64,000 nt of DNA from Lutimaribacter saemankumensis (lineage in GTDB: Bacteria > Pseudomonadota > Alphaproteobacteria > Rhodobacterales > Rhodobacteraceae): positions 209,535 to 273,534 of the forward strand of contig NZ_FNEB01000005.1 of assembly GCF_900100005.1 (NCBI RefSeq), given 5' to 3'. This document shows, in pieces, positions 46,903 to 55,377 of this stretch; position 1 is the first letter of the stretch, and each line of letters begins with the position of its first letter. Both the position numbers and the translations under genes were made by a program. The notes under the pieces were generated by a model. It was not told the DNA's origin. It ran no database searches and saw only the letters and a list, made by a program, of their open reading frames with translations.

Positions 46903-47496
46903 ATGAAGCCCCCCAGCGCATGGCAACGCATGCTTTCAGGCCGCCGGCTGGACCTATTGGACCCCACGCCGATGGATATCGAGATCGAGGATATCGCCCA
47001 TGGCCTGGCCTTTGTTGCGCGGTGGAATGGTCAGACCCAGGGCGACTATGCCTATTCGGTGGCCGAGCATTCCCTTCTGGTCGAGGAACTGTTTTCCCGG
47101 CTGGTGCCGGGGGCCACGCCGGTATCACGTCTGACGGCGCTTTTGCACGATGCGCCCGAATACGTTATCGGCGACATGATTTCACCGGTGAAGGCCGCTG
47201 TCGGACCGGGGTACGAAGAACTGGACAAGCGACTGTCCGCAGCGATTCACATCCGGTTCGGCCTGCCCGCAGTGACCCCGGCCGCATTGAAAAAACAGAT
47301 CAAGAAGGCCGACCGCATCAGCGCCTGGATGGAAGCGACCCAGATCGCCGGTTTCGCGGAAGCCGAGGCAAGCCGGTTTTTCGGCAAGCCTTCGCCCGAC
47401 CTGATCGCCGGGTTGAACATACGCTTGCGCCCGCCTGTAGATGTACGCGCGGATTTCACAGCCCGCCACGTGGCCCTGCTGGAGCAAACCGCTTGA
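46903..47496 (+). CDS. HD-domain phosphohydrolase (YfbR-like)
   Basis: About 197 residues from MKPPSAWQRMLSGRRLDLL. Metal-binding HD motifs are visible: YSVAEHSLLVEEL and the ALLHDAPEYVIGDMISPVK block, as in YfbR-type 5'-deoxynucleotidases. The substrate is inferred only. TTG at 46894 lies closer to a GAAGGA ribosome binding site and is an alternative start. The stop overlaps the TTG start of the GNAT gene. Confidence 0.85.
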   Translation: MKPPSAWQRMLSGRRLDLLDPTPMDIEIEDIAHGLAFVARWNGQTQGDYAYSVAEHSLLVEELFSRLVPGATPVSRLTALLHDAPEYVIGDMISPVKAAVGPGYEELDKRLSAAIHIRFGLPAVTPAALKKQIKKADRISAWMEATQIAGFAEAEASRFFGKPSPDLIAGLNIRLRPPVDVRADFTARHVALLEQTA

Positions 47497-47978
47497 TACA
47501 TATTCGCCGCGCCGGTGGCATGGATGCCGGGCCCATGGCCGAGCTTTTGAACGCGATCATTGCACAGGGCGGCACGACAGCCTTGACGCAGCCCGTGACC
47601 CGTTCGGATCTGGCAACCAAGATGGCTGCCCACGCCGGACGGAACGCATGGCACCTCGCCGAGGATGACGCCGGCGCGGTTCTTGGCTTTCAATGGATCG
47701 CCCCGAACGATGCCTTGCCGCCCGAAGCCGCCGATATCGCGACCTTTGTCCAGATCGGTCGCACGCAGCTTGGAATCGGGTCATCGCTGTTCCGCGAAAC
47801 CTGCGCGGCGGCAAGGCAATTGGGATACCGCTGGATCAACGCCACCATCCGCGCCGACAACGCGGGCGGGCTGGCATATTACCAATCGCGCGGCTTTGAA
47901 ACATATGGCAGGCAAACCGATGTCACCCTCGCGGATGGCACGCGCGTCGACCGCGTTCTGGGCCGTTACGATCTATAA
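47493..47978 (+). CDS. GNAT family N-acetyltransferase
   Basis: 161 residues from a TTG at 47493 (MIHIRRAGGMDAGPMAELL), in a TTGA overlap with the HD gene and 8 bases after GGAG. A later ATG would cut off the first strand. The acetyl-CoA site is QIGRTQLGIGSSLFRETCAAA and the late INATIRADNAGGLAYYQSRGFE is the typical GNAT C-terminus. The substrate is unknown. It is the last backbone gene before the tRNA and island. Confidence 0.87.
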   Translation: MIHIRRAGGMDAGPMAELLNAIIAQGGTTALTQPVTRSDLATKMAAHAGRNAWHLAEDDAGAVLGFQWIAPNDALPPEAADIATFVQIGRTQLGIGSSLFRETCAAARQLGYRWINATIRADNAGGLAYYQSRGFETYGRQTDVTLADGTRVDRVLGRYDL

Positions 47979-48026
47979 TCTTTGCGCTTGAACGCCACAG
48001 GCCTTGCCGATAAAAGCCGCGCGAGC

Positions 48027-48065
48027 GCCGCTGTAGCTCAGCTGGTAGAGCACGTCATTCGTAAT
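48027..48065 (+). pseudogene. 5' half of a tRNA-Thr copy
   Basis: These 39 bases are identical to 48153-48191, the 5' half of the intact tRNA-Thr through the anticodon loop. The match ends at that point, so no tRNA can form. It is probably a scar of an earlier integration or rearrangement at the same gene. Confidence 0.85.
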
Positions 48066-48088
48066 TAGCGGGTCCCCGCTCGAATGAC
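48054..48088. repeat. Palindrome fused to the tRNA half copy
   Basis: GTCATTCG (48054-48061) pairs with CGAATGAC (48081-48088), and inside it AGCGGG pairs with CCCGCT; only TAATT and TC are unpaired. One outer arm is the anticodon-stem sequence of the tRNA fragment. Confidence 0.8.
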
Positions 48089-48152
48089 TTGCAAAACCAA
48101 AGAGTTCGAGGCACGCGAGGAGAACTAGTAGGGCCATAGTAGGGTCCAGGAA

Positions 48153-48228
48153 GCCGCTGTAGCTCAGCTGGTAGAGCACGTCATTCGTAATGATGGGGTC
48201 GGGGGTTCGAGTCCCTTCAGCGGCACCA
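48153..48228 (+). tRNA. tRNA-Thr (CGT anticodon), island attL
   Basis: 76 bases with encoded CCA. Acceptor arms GCCGCTG and CAGCGGC pair perfectly. The D arm is GCTC/GAGC, the anticodon stem CGTCA/TGATG, the loop TTCGTAA with CGT (48186-48188), and the T loop TTCGAGT. It reads ACG codons. The 3' 45 bases are repeated at the right end of the island, so this gene is the integration target. Confidence 0.96.
48184..48228 (+). repeat. attL: attL: 45-bp direct repeat in tRNA-Thr
   Basis: From the anticodon loop to the CCA end; identical to 63425-63469. Together the two copies bound a 15-kb island with an integrase gene at its right end. Confidence 0.92.
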
Positions 48229-48783
48229 CAAAAAACCAAGAAGTCCTAGGGCCTTACCCAGGTTTCTACTGGGGTAATGTTAACTGATTTCCTGCTTAGT
48301 CACAACTTTTGTCACAATTGCAGACCGTGGCCCATCAATACGAATGGTCCGCGCTGCGCTTGACCTGTGCGCGTGTGCGCATGACCGTGCTCTACCAGCT
48401 GAGGGCAGAAACCGCGAATTACTTCAAAAAATTGGACTTTCGCGGTTGAAAAACTTCTTCGCGTTCTGCGGGCAAGCTTCCGAGAGTTTCAAGAGCCGGA
48501 GATAGTGAAATACATGAACAGCTTCCCTACGCACAGACGGAAGGCCACTAGAATTACTCGTGTTCAAACACGGCAGACCCCACTTCAGACCGTCCGTAAG
48601 AATGTAAACTTTTACTGCTAATTGCGCTGGATTTTCAACATACTCTGCTTGGAATAACTAACGACAGGATAGAAAAAACACTCTGGATTGCCACCTCAAT
48701 CAGTCATTTCTAAAACGCGCGGGCACTTCTGCCTGGACCGAACAGGAGTGTCGATATACGCTGTGACGAAAAAGGAAGAGCAC
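48229..48783. other. Left end of the island, no gene seen
   Basis: 555 bases without a supported gene. On the minus strand at 48404-48387 the sequence CTCAGCTGGTAGAGCACG matches a tRNA D arm, but the rest of that tRNA is absent. An ATG-rich AT stretch from 48590 leads into the methylase gene, and its promoter should lie there. Confidence 0.6.
48387..48404 (-). pseudogene. tRNA D-arm remnant
   Basis: CTCAGCTGGTAGAGCACG on the minus strand is identical to the D-arm part of tRNA-Thr (48164-48180 region). Flanking bases cannot form an anticodon arm. It is probably another integration scar, inverted with respect to the tRNA. Confidence 0.55.
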
Positions 48784-49824
48784 ATGACCAAAGGCTTCGC
48801 ATTCATTGACCTGTTCGCTGGTATTGGCGGGCTGCGGCAGGCAATGGAGGGCATTGGCGGTCGCTGTGTGTTTACCTCTGAATGGGACAAGTTTGCCCGG
48901 CAGACATACGAAGCGAACTACAAAGATAATCGACCGATTAATGGCGATATTCAGTGTATAGATGCTGCGGATGTACCGGAACATAATGTTCTTTGCGCTG
49001 GGTTTCCCTGCCAACCGTTTAGCCTTGCAGGAGTTTCCAAGAAAAATGCCTTGGGGCGTGCTCATGGCTTCCTTGATGAAACCCAAGGAACACTTTTCTT
49101 TGATGTTGTAAGAATACTGAAGCATCATCGCCCAGAGGCATTTTTGCTGGAGAACGTTAAAAACCTCAGGAGCCATGACAAGGGTAAGACTTTCAAAGTC
49201 ATCATGGGATCCCTGGAGGAACTTGGGTACACGGTGAAATCGGAGATAATTGATGCGCAACACTTCTTGCCACAGCATCGCCAGCGGATCGTTCTCGCTG
49301 GCTTCCTGAAAGACACAGGTTTCGACTTTGTAGATCTGGAGCTGCCGCAAAAGGGTTCTTCCAAACTCTCAGCAATTCTCCACCCGGAGGATGGTAGCGA
49401 AGAGCCAGAATACCCCTTCACCTTGGGTGACATCGGCTTGGTTAACCCGAAGTATACGCTTTCAAACCATCTCTGGCAGTACCTGCAAGACTACAAAGAA
49501 AAGCATGCGAAAGCAGGTAATGGTTTCGGCTGCAGTGTCTTTGGGCCTGGCGATGTCGCGCGAACTCTTTCCGCCCGATATCACAAAGACGGATCTGAAA
49601 TACTCATTGATCAGGGGGCGGGGAAAAATCCGAGACGTTTGACCCCTCGGGAGTGTGCACGCCTCATGGGTTATTCCGACGATTTCAGAATCCCTGTTTC
49701 CGACACGCAGGCATATCGCCAGTTTGGTAATAGTGTGGCGGTACCTGTATTCAAAGAGGTCGCGCGTATCATGGCGCCGCATATTGCGGCCAATATTGAT
49801 GCGAAGGAGACTCTTGCTGGCTGA
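48784..49824 (+). CDS. dcm: Dcm-type DNA (cytosine-5) methyltransferase
   Basis: 346 residues from [17 protein letters not shown] (SAM motif 7-16). The catalytic Cys 76 is in [19 protein letters not shown] is at 123-125, and [45 protein letters not shown] and [18 protein letters not shown] follow. These segments closely resemble E. coli Dcm and its M.EcoRII/M.SsoII relatives, which methylate CCWGG or CCNGG. It lacks the long N-terminal extension of E. coli Dcm. AAGGAAG precedes the ATG. It heads the defence operon with vsr. Confidence 0.93.
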   Translation: MTKGFAFIDLFAGIGGLRQAMEGIGGRCVFTSEWDKFARQTYEANYKDNRPINGDIQCIDAADVPEHNVLCAGFPCQPFSLAGVSKKNALGRAHGFLDETQGTLFFDVVRILKHHRPEAFLLENVKNLRSHDKGKTFKVIMGSLEELGYTVKSEIIDAQHFLPQHRQRIVLAGFLKDTGFDFVDLELPQKGSSKLSAILHPEDGSEEPEYPFTLGDIGLVNPKYTLSNHLWQYLQDYKEKHAKAGNGFGCSVFGPGDVARTLSARYHKDGSEILIDQGAGKNPRRLTPRECARLMGYSDDFRIPVSDTQAYRQFGNSVAVPVFKEVARIMAPHIAANIDAKETLAG

Positions 49825-50272
49825 CGTACACGACGAAAAGACCCGCAGTCGGAACATGGCTGCAATCAAGTCGAAAAACACAAAGCCAGAAATGGTTATA
49901 CGCCGAGGGCTTCATGCGCGTGGCTTCCGCTTTCGCCTGCATGATCGAAGTGTTCCCGGAGCACCGGATATTGTCCTGCGGAGACACAGTGCTTTGATCG
50001 ATATCCGTGGCTGTTTCTTCCACGGCCATGATTGCGAACTGTTCCGATTGCCGGAAACACGCCGAAACTTCTGGCGAGATAAAATTGACGCAAATCGGGA
50101 TAGAGACAAGAGGAACCTACAAGCTCAGAGGGAGCTCGGCTGGCGCGTGGCTATTGTTTGGGAGTGCAGTCTACGTGCACCTGGGAAGGTAGATACTGTC
50201 GAGTTAATCGATTCTCTCGAGCGCTGGCTGCTTTCCAAAGAAAGCTTTCTTGAACTAAGAAGTTCATCTTAG
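49814..50272 (+). CDS. vsr: Vsr very-short-patch repair endonuclease
   Basis: About 152 residues. Vsr nicks DNA at T:G mismatches that arise when the methylated cytosine of the Dcm site deaminates. [20 protein letters not shown] is the N-terminal arm; PGAPDIVL carries the catalytic aspartate (52); [14 protein letters not shown] holds the active-site histidines; and [16 protein letters not shown] and [13 protein letters not shown] follow as in E. coli Vsr. I prefer TTG 49814 after AAGGAGA (49804-49810); CTG 49817 or ATG 49799 are alternatives. It overlaps the end of the methylase gene. Confidence 0.93.
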   Translation: MLADVHDEKTRSRNMAAIKSKNTKPEMVIRRGLHARGFRFRLHDRSVPGAPDIVLRRHSALIDIRGCFFHGHDCELFRLPETRRNFWRDKIDANRDRDKRNLQAQRELGWRVAIVWECSLRAPGKVDTVELIDSLERWLLSKESFLELRSSS

Positions 50273-50637
50273 TGTTCACTGTATCGCCATTGAACGGCAG
50301 AACATATCGACGAAGCACAAACTTTCGCAACAAAGTGCCTCGTCTCTACCTTGTCAGATCTCGTGGTATTCGGTCGTACCATTTTGACGTGTTATGCAAA
50401 TTTGGATGAATTGCTACATGTATCGCAGAAACTGAGAATGCTGCTTGACGTAACTTGCTCAAATTTGTCTTTCCGTCCCTCAGGTTCCTTCATCTAACAT
50501 ATACATTGCTCGAGCTTCTGGTAGCAAAACCGTTGGTCTGAACAACTTGAACCAAGGCGAGCTCTGTCCAATACTCCCCAAACGTTTTAGTTGTGCTTAT
50601 GTAAACATCGCACCGGATGGCCAAGCAGAGAGGACAG
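50273..50637. other. AT-rich gap inside the defence cluster, possible promoter
   Basis: 365 bases with no supported gene. TTGAAC at 50547-50552 lies 17 bases from AATACT (50570-50575), a weak sigma-70-like pair about 60 bases before the GHKL start. This break suggests that the restriction genes are transcribed apart from dcm-vsr. Confidence 0.4.
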
Positions 50638-52269
50638 ATGTCAGATCTTATCAACCAACCTGATGCAACCAGACTAATTTTTGGTCTTCGAGACACGGGT
50701 TATAGCTTTAACACCGCGGCGGCGGATATTATCGACAATTCTATTGCGGCGGATGCAACCCAGGTCCATGTGCAGATCGAGATCATGGAAGACGGACGAA
50801 AGTTCGTTTTCTTTGGTGATAACGGCACCGGAATGGATTACGACGAGCTTTTCGACGCAATGCGCTACGGCGCTCCTGTTCGCGCAAACCTTGCCAGTCT
50901 CGGAAAGTTTGGTCTTGGTCTAAAGACTGCCTCGAGCTCAGTTTGTCGGAAGTATTCTGTTATCTCTCGAAAGACCGAGGATGCTTCTTTAGAGAAACTC
51001 ACATGGGATCTCGACCATGTAGCAGAGTGCAACAGATGGGAGATGATCCGCGAGCCTATTTCCAGCGATGAGAAGGAGATCTTCGAAGAACTGTGTGGCG
51101 ACAGTGGGACTCTCGTCATTTGGGAAAAATGCGATCGGATACTCGCTCGAGAATACGATGAGCCTGGTGGTGCAAAAGAGCGCAATGCCATTGCTCAACT
51201 CGCGAGGCGACTGAAAGAGCATGTAGCCGTCATTTATTATCGGTTCCTTGACCCTGAGGATACGCGGCAACGCAATGTCACGATTACAGTCAACGGTGAG
51301 ACAGTTGCTCCGTGGAACCCGTTCTACCCCGAGAAGGCAGAGCAGGTGCTTCCAGAAGTCCATCAAATCCTTCACATCGAAACCGAAGAAGGAGAGATCG
51401 AGACTGCGCATATTCGCGCTTGGATTCTTCCCAATAGCAGGGATCTGACGGACGAAGAGAAGAAGATCGCCAAGATCACAAACCGGGGTCAGGGTTTCTA
51501 TATTCACCGCGAAGGACGATTGATCCAGCAGGGGGGCTGGCTAGGCGTATTCGGTGCTGTTGAGCCACACTACTCGCTACTGCGAATTGAGTTCGACTTT
51601 GACCACAAGCTCGACGATGCGTTTCATGTGCCGGTCGACAAATCGAAAATCCGCTTCGATCCGGCCCTTGAAGAGGCTTTAAAAGAGTTGTTGGCACCGA
51701 CCTACAGAGAAGCAGGAAACAGGTATCGCCGAAAAGAACGTGCGGCGATAGTTGAGCGTGGCGTCGATCATAAGAGCTCTAACAAAGCAATAGGCGGAAC
51801 ACCGAATACAAAGAAACCCGCAATTCAGTCTGCAGATTCTTCTGGCACCTCGGTAACCCTCGATAACAACAGAGGTATAGGGATTAAGCTCCGAGTGCAT
51901 GTCGACATGAGTGTTGACCCGGACAACATCCACGTTGAGGCATCCGAGAAAATTACTAGTGGACATCTTTGGGAACCAGCGATGCGGAGGAACGACGATG
52001 GCACCCTCGTTCCTGGGGTCAGCATCAATAAACATCACGATTTTTATCAGAAGATCTATCAGCGTGCTGCTGCGAGCGGTTATGCGGTCGAGGGTATGGA
52101 TCTTCTACTATGGGCGTTCGCTGTCGCCGAACAGAACAACTCGAATTCAGAGCTCGAGGATATCTTCGAAGATATGCGTGACGAGATTTCCAGCAATCTC
52201 CGGAAGCTCCTACGTGACGTACCGCTTCCTGATGAAGAGGATATGTCGGAAGTAGACTTACAGGACTGA
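50638..52269 (+). CDS. MORC-like GHKL ATPase (defence system 1)
   Basis: 543 residues from MSDLINQPDATRLIFGL; an ATG at 50617 would add seven. The GHKL ATP-binding fold shows the N box AADIIDNSIAADA (28-40), G1 DNGTGM (61-66) and G2 GKFGLGLKTAS (89-99). A transducer-like middle part, a polar linker near 395-415 and an acidic C-terminal helix-rich part follow. Prokaryotic MORC and paraMORC ATPases of this kind are known from gene neighbourhoods to work with SF2 helicases and nucleases in restriction systems. It is 3 bases from the HNH gene. Confidence 0.85.
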   Translation: MSDLINQPDATRLIFGLRDTGYSFNTAAADIIDNSIAADATQVHVQIEIMEDGRKFVFFGDNGTGMDYDELFDAMRYGAPVRANLASLGKFGLGLKTASSSVCRKYSVISRKTEDASLEKLTWDLDHVAECNRWEMIREPISSDEKEIFEELCGDSGTLVIWEKCDRILAREYDEPGGAKERNAIAQLARRLKEHVAVIYYRFLDPEDTRQRNVTITVNGETVAPWNPFYPEKAEQVLPEVHQILHIETEEGEIETAHIRAWILPNSRDLTDEEKKIAKITNRGQGFYIHREGRLIQQGGWLGVFGAVEPHYSLLRIEFDFDHKLDDAFHVPVDKSKIRFDPALEEALKELLAPTYREAGNRYRRKERAAIVERGVDHKSSNKAIGGTPNTKKPAIQSADSSGTSVTLDNNRGIGIKLRVHVDMSVDPDNIHVEASEKITSGHLWEPAMRRNDDGTLVPGVSINKHHDFYQKIYQRAAASGYAVEGMDLLLWAFAVAEQNNSNSELEDIFEDMRDEISSNLRKLLRDVPLPDEEDMSEVDLQD

Positions 52270-52272
52270 TAA

Positions 52273-53106
52273 ATGCTCGCACGTAAGAAGCGCCTAATTC
52301 TGGATGAGGTGACCGCAGGTACTGGCGCCCAGATTAGGATGGAAGAGGATGCTAACGGCATTCAGTCTGGTCTTGTCTTGTCCTTCCTAGACTTGAAACG
52401 GTCGCACAGCCCTGCAGTCACTCTTCGCCCCAAAGGCCTGAACGGTTTTGTTGCACACCTGTCATTTGGCAATTTTGCTGCAGACACCATTAGACAGATG
52501 CAGAAAGCAAGCGATGAAGAAGTTCAGCTCGCAAGAGCGCTGATTGCATCCATAAAGAAAGATGTGTCCATCTCCGTTACCATAGAAGGCCAACAAAGCC
52601 TGACCTCATGGAAGCTCACTGACGGACAGTTTACGATCACAGCGGAAAAGCGTGGGCTGAAGAGACGGTATGATGATGATGTACTAGTTGAGACCTGTCG
52701 GGAACTGGTGACTCCCATGCTTGCGGCTATGGCCGAGTTGTATGGTTACGACCCAGTTGTGGAAGTTGAAGAGATTGGCCCAGAGGCAGCTATGGAAGGT
52801 GCTGTCTCTATCCGCCAGATTCGGAAAAGAGAGCGCAATCCTCGAAACAGGCTACTGTGCCTGCGTATTCACGGTGAATCCTGTCAGATATGTAAAACCA
52901 ATCCCAAAATGACTTATGGAAAAGCCGGCGGGATTCTCGAAGTCCATCACGTTCAACCACTCGCTTTGTCCGACGAACCCCGCGTCTATGACCCGACAAC
53001 TGACCTGATCCCACTTTGCCCAAACTGTCACCGTGCCGTACACACCCGTCGTCCGGTTCCGTGGAAACCCGAACAGATCCTTGAGATGATGCATACTCAT
53101 GGATGA
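52273..53106 (+). CDS. HNH endonuclease (defence system 1)
   Basis: 277 residues. The C-terminal HNH domain shows a zinc site CQIC (204-207) and CPNCH (249-253), the catalytic EVHHVQPL (223-230) and the DLIPLCPNCHRAVHTR end. Residues 1-190 are an uncharacterised mixed alpha/beta region, perhaps for binding the ATPase. AGGA precedes the start at good spacing. The stop overlaps the SNF2 start by 8 bases. It is the only clear cutting enzyme of the set. Confidence 0.88.
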   Translation: MLARKKRLILDEVTAGTGAQIRMEEDANGIQSGLVLSFLDLKRSHSPAVTLRPKGLNGFVAHLSFGNFAADTIRQMQKASDEEVQLARALIASIKKDVSISVTIEGQQSLTSWKLTDGQFTITAEKRGLKRRYDDDVLVETCRELVTPMLAAMAELYGYDPVVEVEEIGPEAAMEGAVSIRQIRKRERNPRNRLLCLRIHGESCQICKTNPKMTYGKAGGILEVHHVQPLALSDEPRVYDPTTDLIPLCPNCHRAVHTRRPVPWKPEQILEMMHTHG

Positions 53107-54925
53107 ATACTTGGCACAATTTCCACGCCATTTCCGGGAGCTCTCAGTCTCTCCGCCGGAAGGTTATGAGATCTCGCAGCGTCTGATTGAACCTGAGCTT
53201 CGTCTGGAGAAGGTGGGCGAGCGTTTCCACGCAGTTCTAGCCGGCACAAAAATCGTAAAAGGCGAAAAGAAAATATGGAGGGCCATTAGTCCAGACGCTA
53301 ACTGGGTCGCAGATGGATTCACCATCCGGCCGCTCCCGCATGATGCTCCGGACTTTTTCCGAAAAGCGATCGGTAGTCGCGATCCTGAGAACCTGACATT
53401 TGCCGAGGTTGTTGCACTCATGAGAGATGCGGAACAGGCAATTTCTATACATGCTGATGACAGCGTGTTCCGCCCAGCTAAAGTAGCTGCCGATGGGGAA
53501 GTTGTTGACCAGCCCATAGAGGGTTTAAATGCGTCTCTGTTTCCTTATCAGGCAAAGGGAGTGAGCTGGATGAACCGGACCATCTCCCACACTGGCGGGA
53601 TTCTATTGGCTGACGAAATGGGGCTTGGGAAAACTATTCAGATAATCGCGCTGCTCATGTTACAGAAACCGTCGAAGCAGCATCCAGCCCTGATAATCTG
53701 TCCTACGAGCCTAATCGCAAACTGGCGTTCAGAGATTTTCCGTTTTGCCCCGACGCTCTCGATTCTTATTCACCGAGGTCCTAAGAGGGCGGGTGTCAGT
53801 AGCGGGCTGAAACGGGCACAGGTTGTCCTGTCAACCTATGATACCGTCGTAAACGATGTCTCGATATTTGAAGGTGTTGAGTGGTCCTGGCTGATCTGCG
53901 ATGAAGCACAGGCACTGAAAAACCCGGACTCTGGAAGACGCAAGAGTATTGCGAAACTTCCCCGACAACGAACCATTCCGATGACGGGCACGCCGATCGA
54001 GACTTCGCTTCTTGATCTGTGGTCACTGGTAGATCTCGCCATCCCAGGTCTGCTTCGTGACAGAGATGCGTTTGAGAAAGAATTTCCGAACACGGAGGAA
54101 TCAGCACGCGAACTCGCCGGCCTGACAGATCCGATTGTTCTTCGGCGGGAAGTCAAAGATGTCGCGTCTGATCTCCCTGATCGGATTGACATCGACATAC
54201 CAATTGAACTCGGCGCGAGGCTGGCTGCGCTATATGATGCCGTTCTGGATGATACACTGGCAAAGTATCCAACTGCCGGGGCACTTGTGGCGACCGGGCA
54301 GCTCCAACTGTTTTGTGCGCATCCTTGGCTTCAGGGTGAGGGCGGGAACGCTGACGACGAAGAGACAACACTGGTTCGCTTGCCTGAAGTAGACCTCTGG
54401 ACGCCAAAGATCGAGCGGACGATTGCGATTTTGAAAGACGCCTTCGCAGCCGGAAAAAAGGTCTTGATATTCGCAATTTTCAACCGATGCGGCGAGATAA
54501 TTCGTGAGGCGGCTGACCGTCAGGTTCCCTCAGCATACTGGGGTGCAATCAACGGAAGCACGCCTCCGAGTGAAAGGCAAAAGATTGTTGATGAATTTAG
54601 TGAATACGAAGGCCCGGGATGCCTCGTGATGAACCCAAAGGCAGCGGGAGCAGGGTTGAACATCACGGCAGCTACGATTGTGATTCACTACACCCTGTCA
54701 TGGAATCCCGCGCTCGAGAAACAGGCAAGTGCAAGGGCTCACCGGCGGGGACAGAAGGAACCAGTATACGTCTATCGACTGTTCTACGAAGATACGGTGG
54801 AGAGGGTTATGTTAGATCGCTCAGAGTGGCGAACAGCCATAGGCAATGAGGCAGTCCCCGTTTCGACGCGCGATGAAGAGGACCTGAAAAAAGCACTTTT
54901 GATACGCCCAGGAGGAACTGAATGA
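53099..54925 (+). CDS. SNF2-family DNA translocase (defence system 1)
   Basis: 608 residues. After about 140 residues of unknown fold, the SNF2 ATPase starts with SLFPYQAKGVSWM, Walker A ADEMGLGKTIQII (171-183), CPTSLIANW, DEAQ (268-271) and MTGTPIETSLLDLWSL. The second lobe has FNRCGEIIRE, MNPKAAGAGLNITAA and the arginine-finger motif ARAHRRGQKEPVYVYRL. It would move along DNA without unwinding it. It overlaps the HNH gene and, by ATGA, the EcoRII-N gene. Confidence 0.94.
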   Translation: MDEYLAQFPRHFRELSVSPPEGYEISQRLIEPELRLEKVGERFHAVLAGTKIVKGEKKIWRAISPDANWVADGFTIRPLPHDAPDFFRKAIGSRDPENLTFAEVVALMRDAEQAISIHADDSVFRPAKVAADGEVVDQPIEGLNASLFPYQAKGVSWMNRTISHTGGILLADEMGLGKTIQIIALLMLQKPSKQHPALIICPTSLIANWRSEIFRFAPTLSILIHRGPKRAGVSSGLKRAQVVLSTYDTVVNDVSIFEGVEWSWLICDEAQALKNPDSGRRKSIAKLPRQRTIPMTGTPIETSLLDLWSLVDLAIPGLLRDRDAFEKEFPNTEESARELAGLTDPIVLRREVKDVASDLPDRIDIDIPIELGARLAALYDAVLDDTLAKYPTAGALVATGQLQLFCAHPWLQGEGGNADDEETTLVRLPEVDLWTPKIERTIAILKDAFAAGKKVLIFAIFNRCGEIIREAADRQVPSAYWGAINGSTPPSERQKIVDEFSEYEGPGCLVMNPKAAGAGLNITAATIVIHYTLSWNPALEKQASARAHRRGQKEPVYVYRLFYEDTVERVMLDRSEWRTAIGNEAVPVSTRDEEDLKKALLIRPGGTE

Positions 54926-55377
54926 GTGCCGAAGAGACCTTCGAGAAAGAACTGACGGCAAACGACGTGGGGGAGACGAACTCCCATCAGGCCGGCATCC
55001 ATATACCTAAAAGCCAGAAAGACCTCCTTGCATTCCTTCCTGAACTAGACCCTTCAGTAAAGAACCCCGATGCTTGGCTGGTTGCAACCGATGACGCGGG
55101 TATCGAATGGAAATTCCGCTATATTTACTACAACAATAAGTACCATTCGGACCGAGGCACCCGCGACGAATATCGTATTACGCATATGACGAAGGCGTTG
55201 CGCGCGCTTGGCGCAAGTGCCGGCGACACGCTGTCAATCGCAGGAGTACCGCGCTCCGGCAAAATTCGCATAAAGATCAGGCGTGACGACGAACCCGAAA
55301 CTAGGGATACATCCGCAAGCGTTGAAACACCCCAACCGGTGAGAGTAAAGTTGGCAGGCTGGCGAAAAGTGCACTGA
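54922..55377 (+). CDS. Stand-alone EcoRII-N domain protein
   Basis: 151 residues. KELTANDVGETNSHQAGIHIP (9-29), IYYNNKYH (68-75) and RGTRDEYRIT (78-87) line up with the N-terminal pseudobarrel of EcoRII, which binds CCWGG. The Arg-x-Glu-x-Arg spacing of the EcoRII recognition arm is kept (Arg 81, Glu 83, Arg 85). The catalytic C-terminal half of EcoRII is absent, so this should be a sequence reader, not a nuclease. AGGAGG precedes the ATG, which overlaps the SNF2 stop by four bases. Confidence 0.85.
   Translation: MSAEETFEKELTANDVGETNSHQAGIHIPKSQKDLLAFLPELDPSVKNPDAWLVATDDAGIEWKFRYIYYNNKYHSDRGTRDEYRITHMTKALRALGASAGDTLSIAGVPRSGKIRIKIRRDDEPETRDTSASVETPQPVRVKLAGWRKVH

Noticed and set aside
47973..48239. 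Reading frame containing a TRTPD...YQLSYSG pattern
   Set aside because: This is the usual false translation of tRNA sequence on the opposite strand.
48784..55377. DISARM defence system (methylase plus SNF2-like helicase)
   Set aside because: No DrmB (DUF1998) or DrmC (phospholipase D-like) gene is present; the GHKL, HNH and EcoRII-N genes fit another type.
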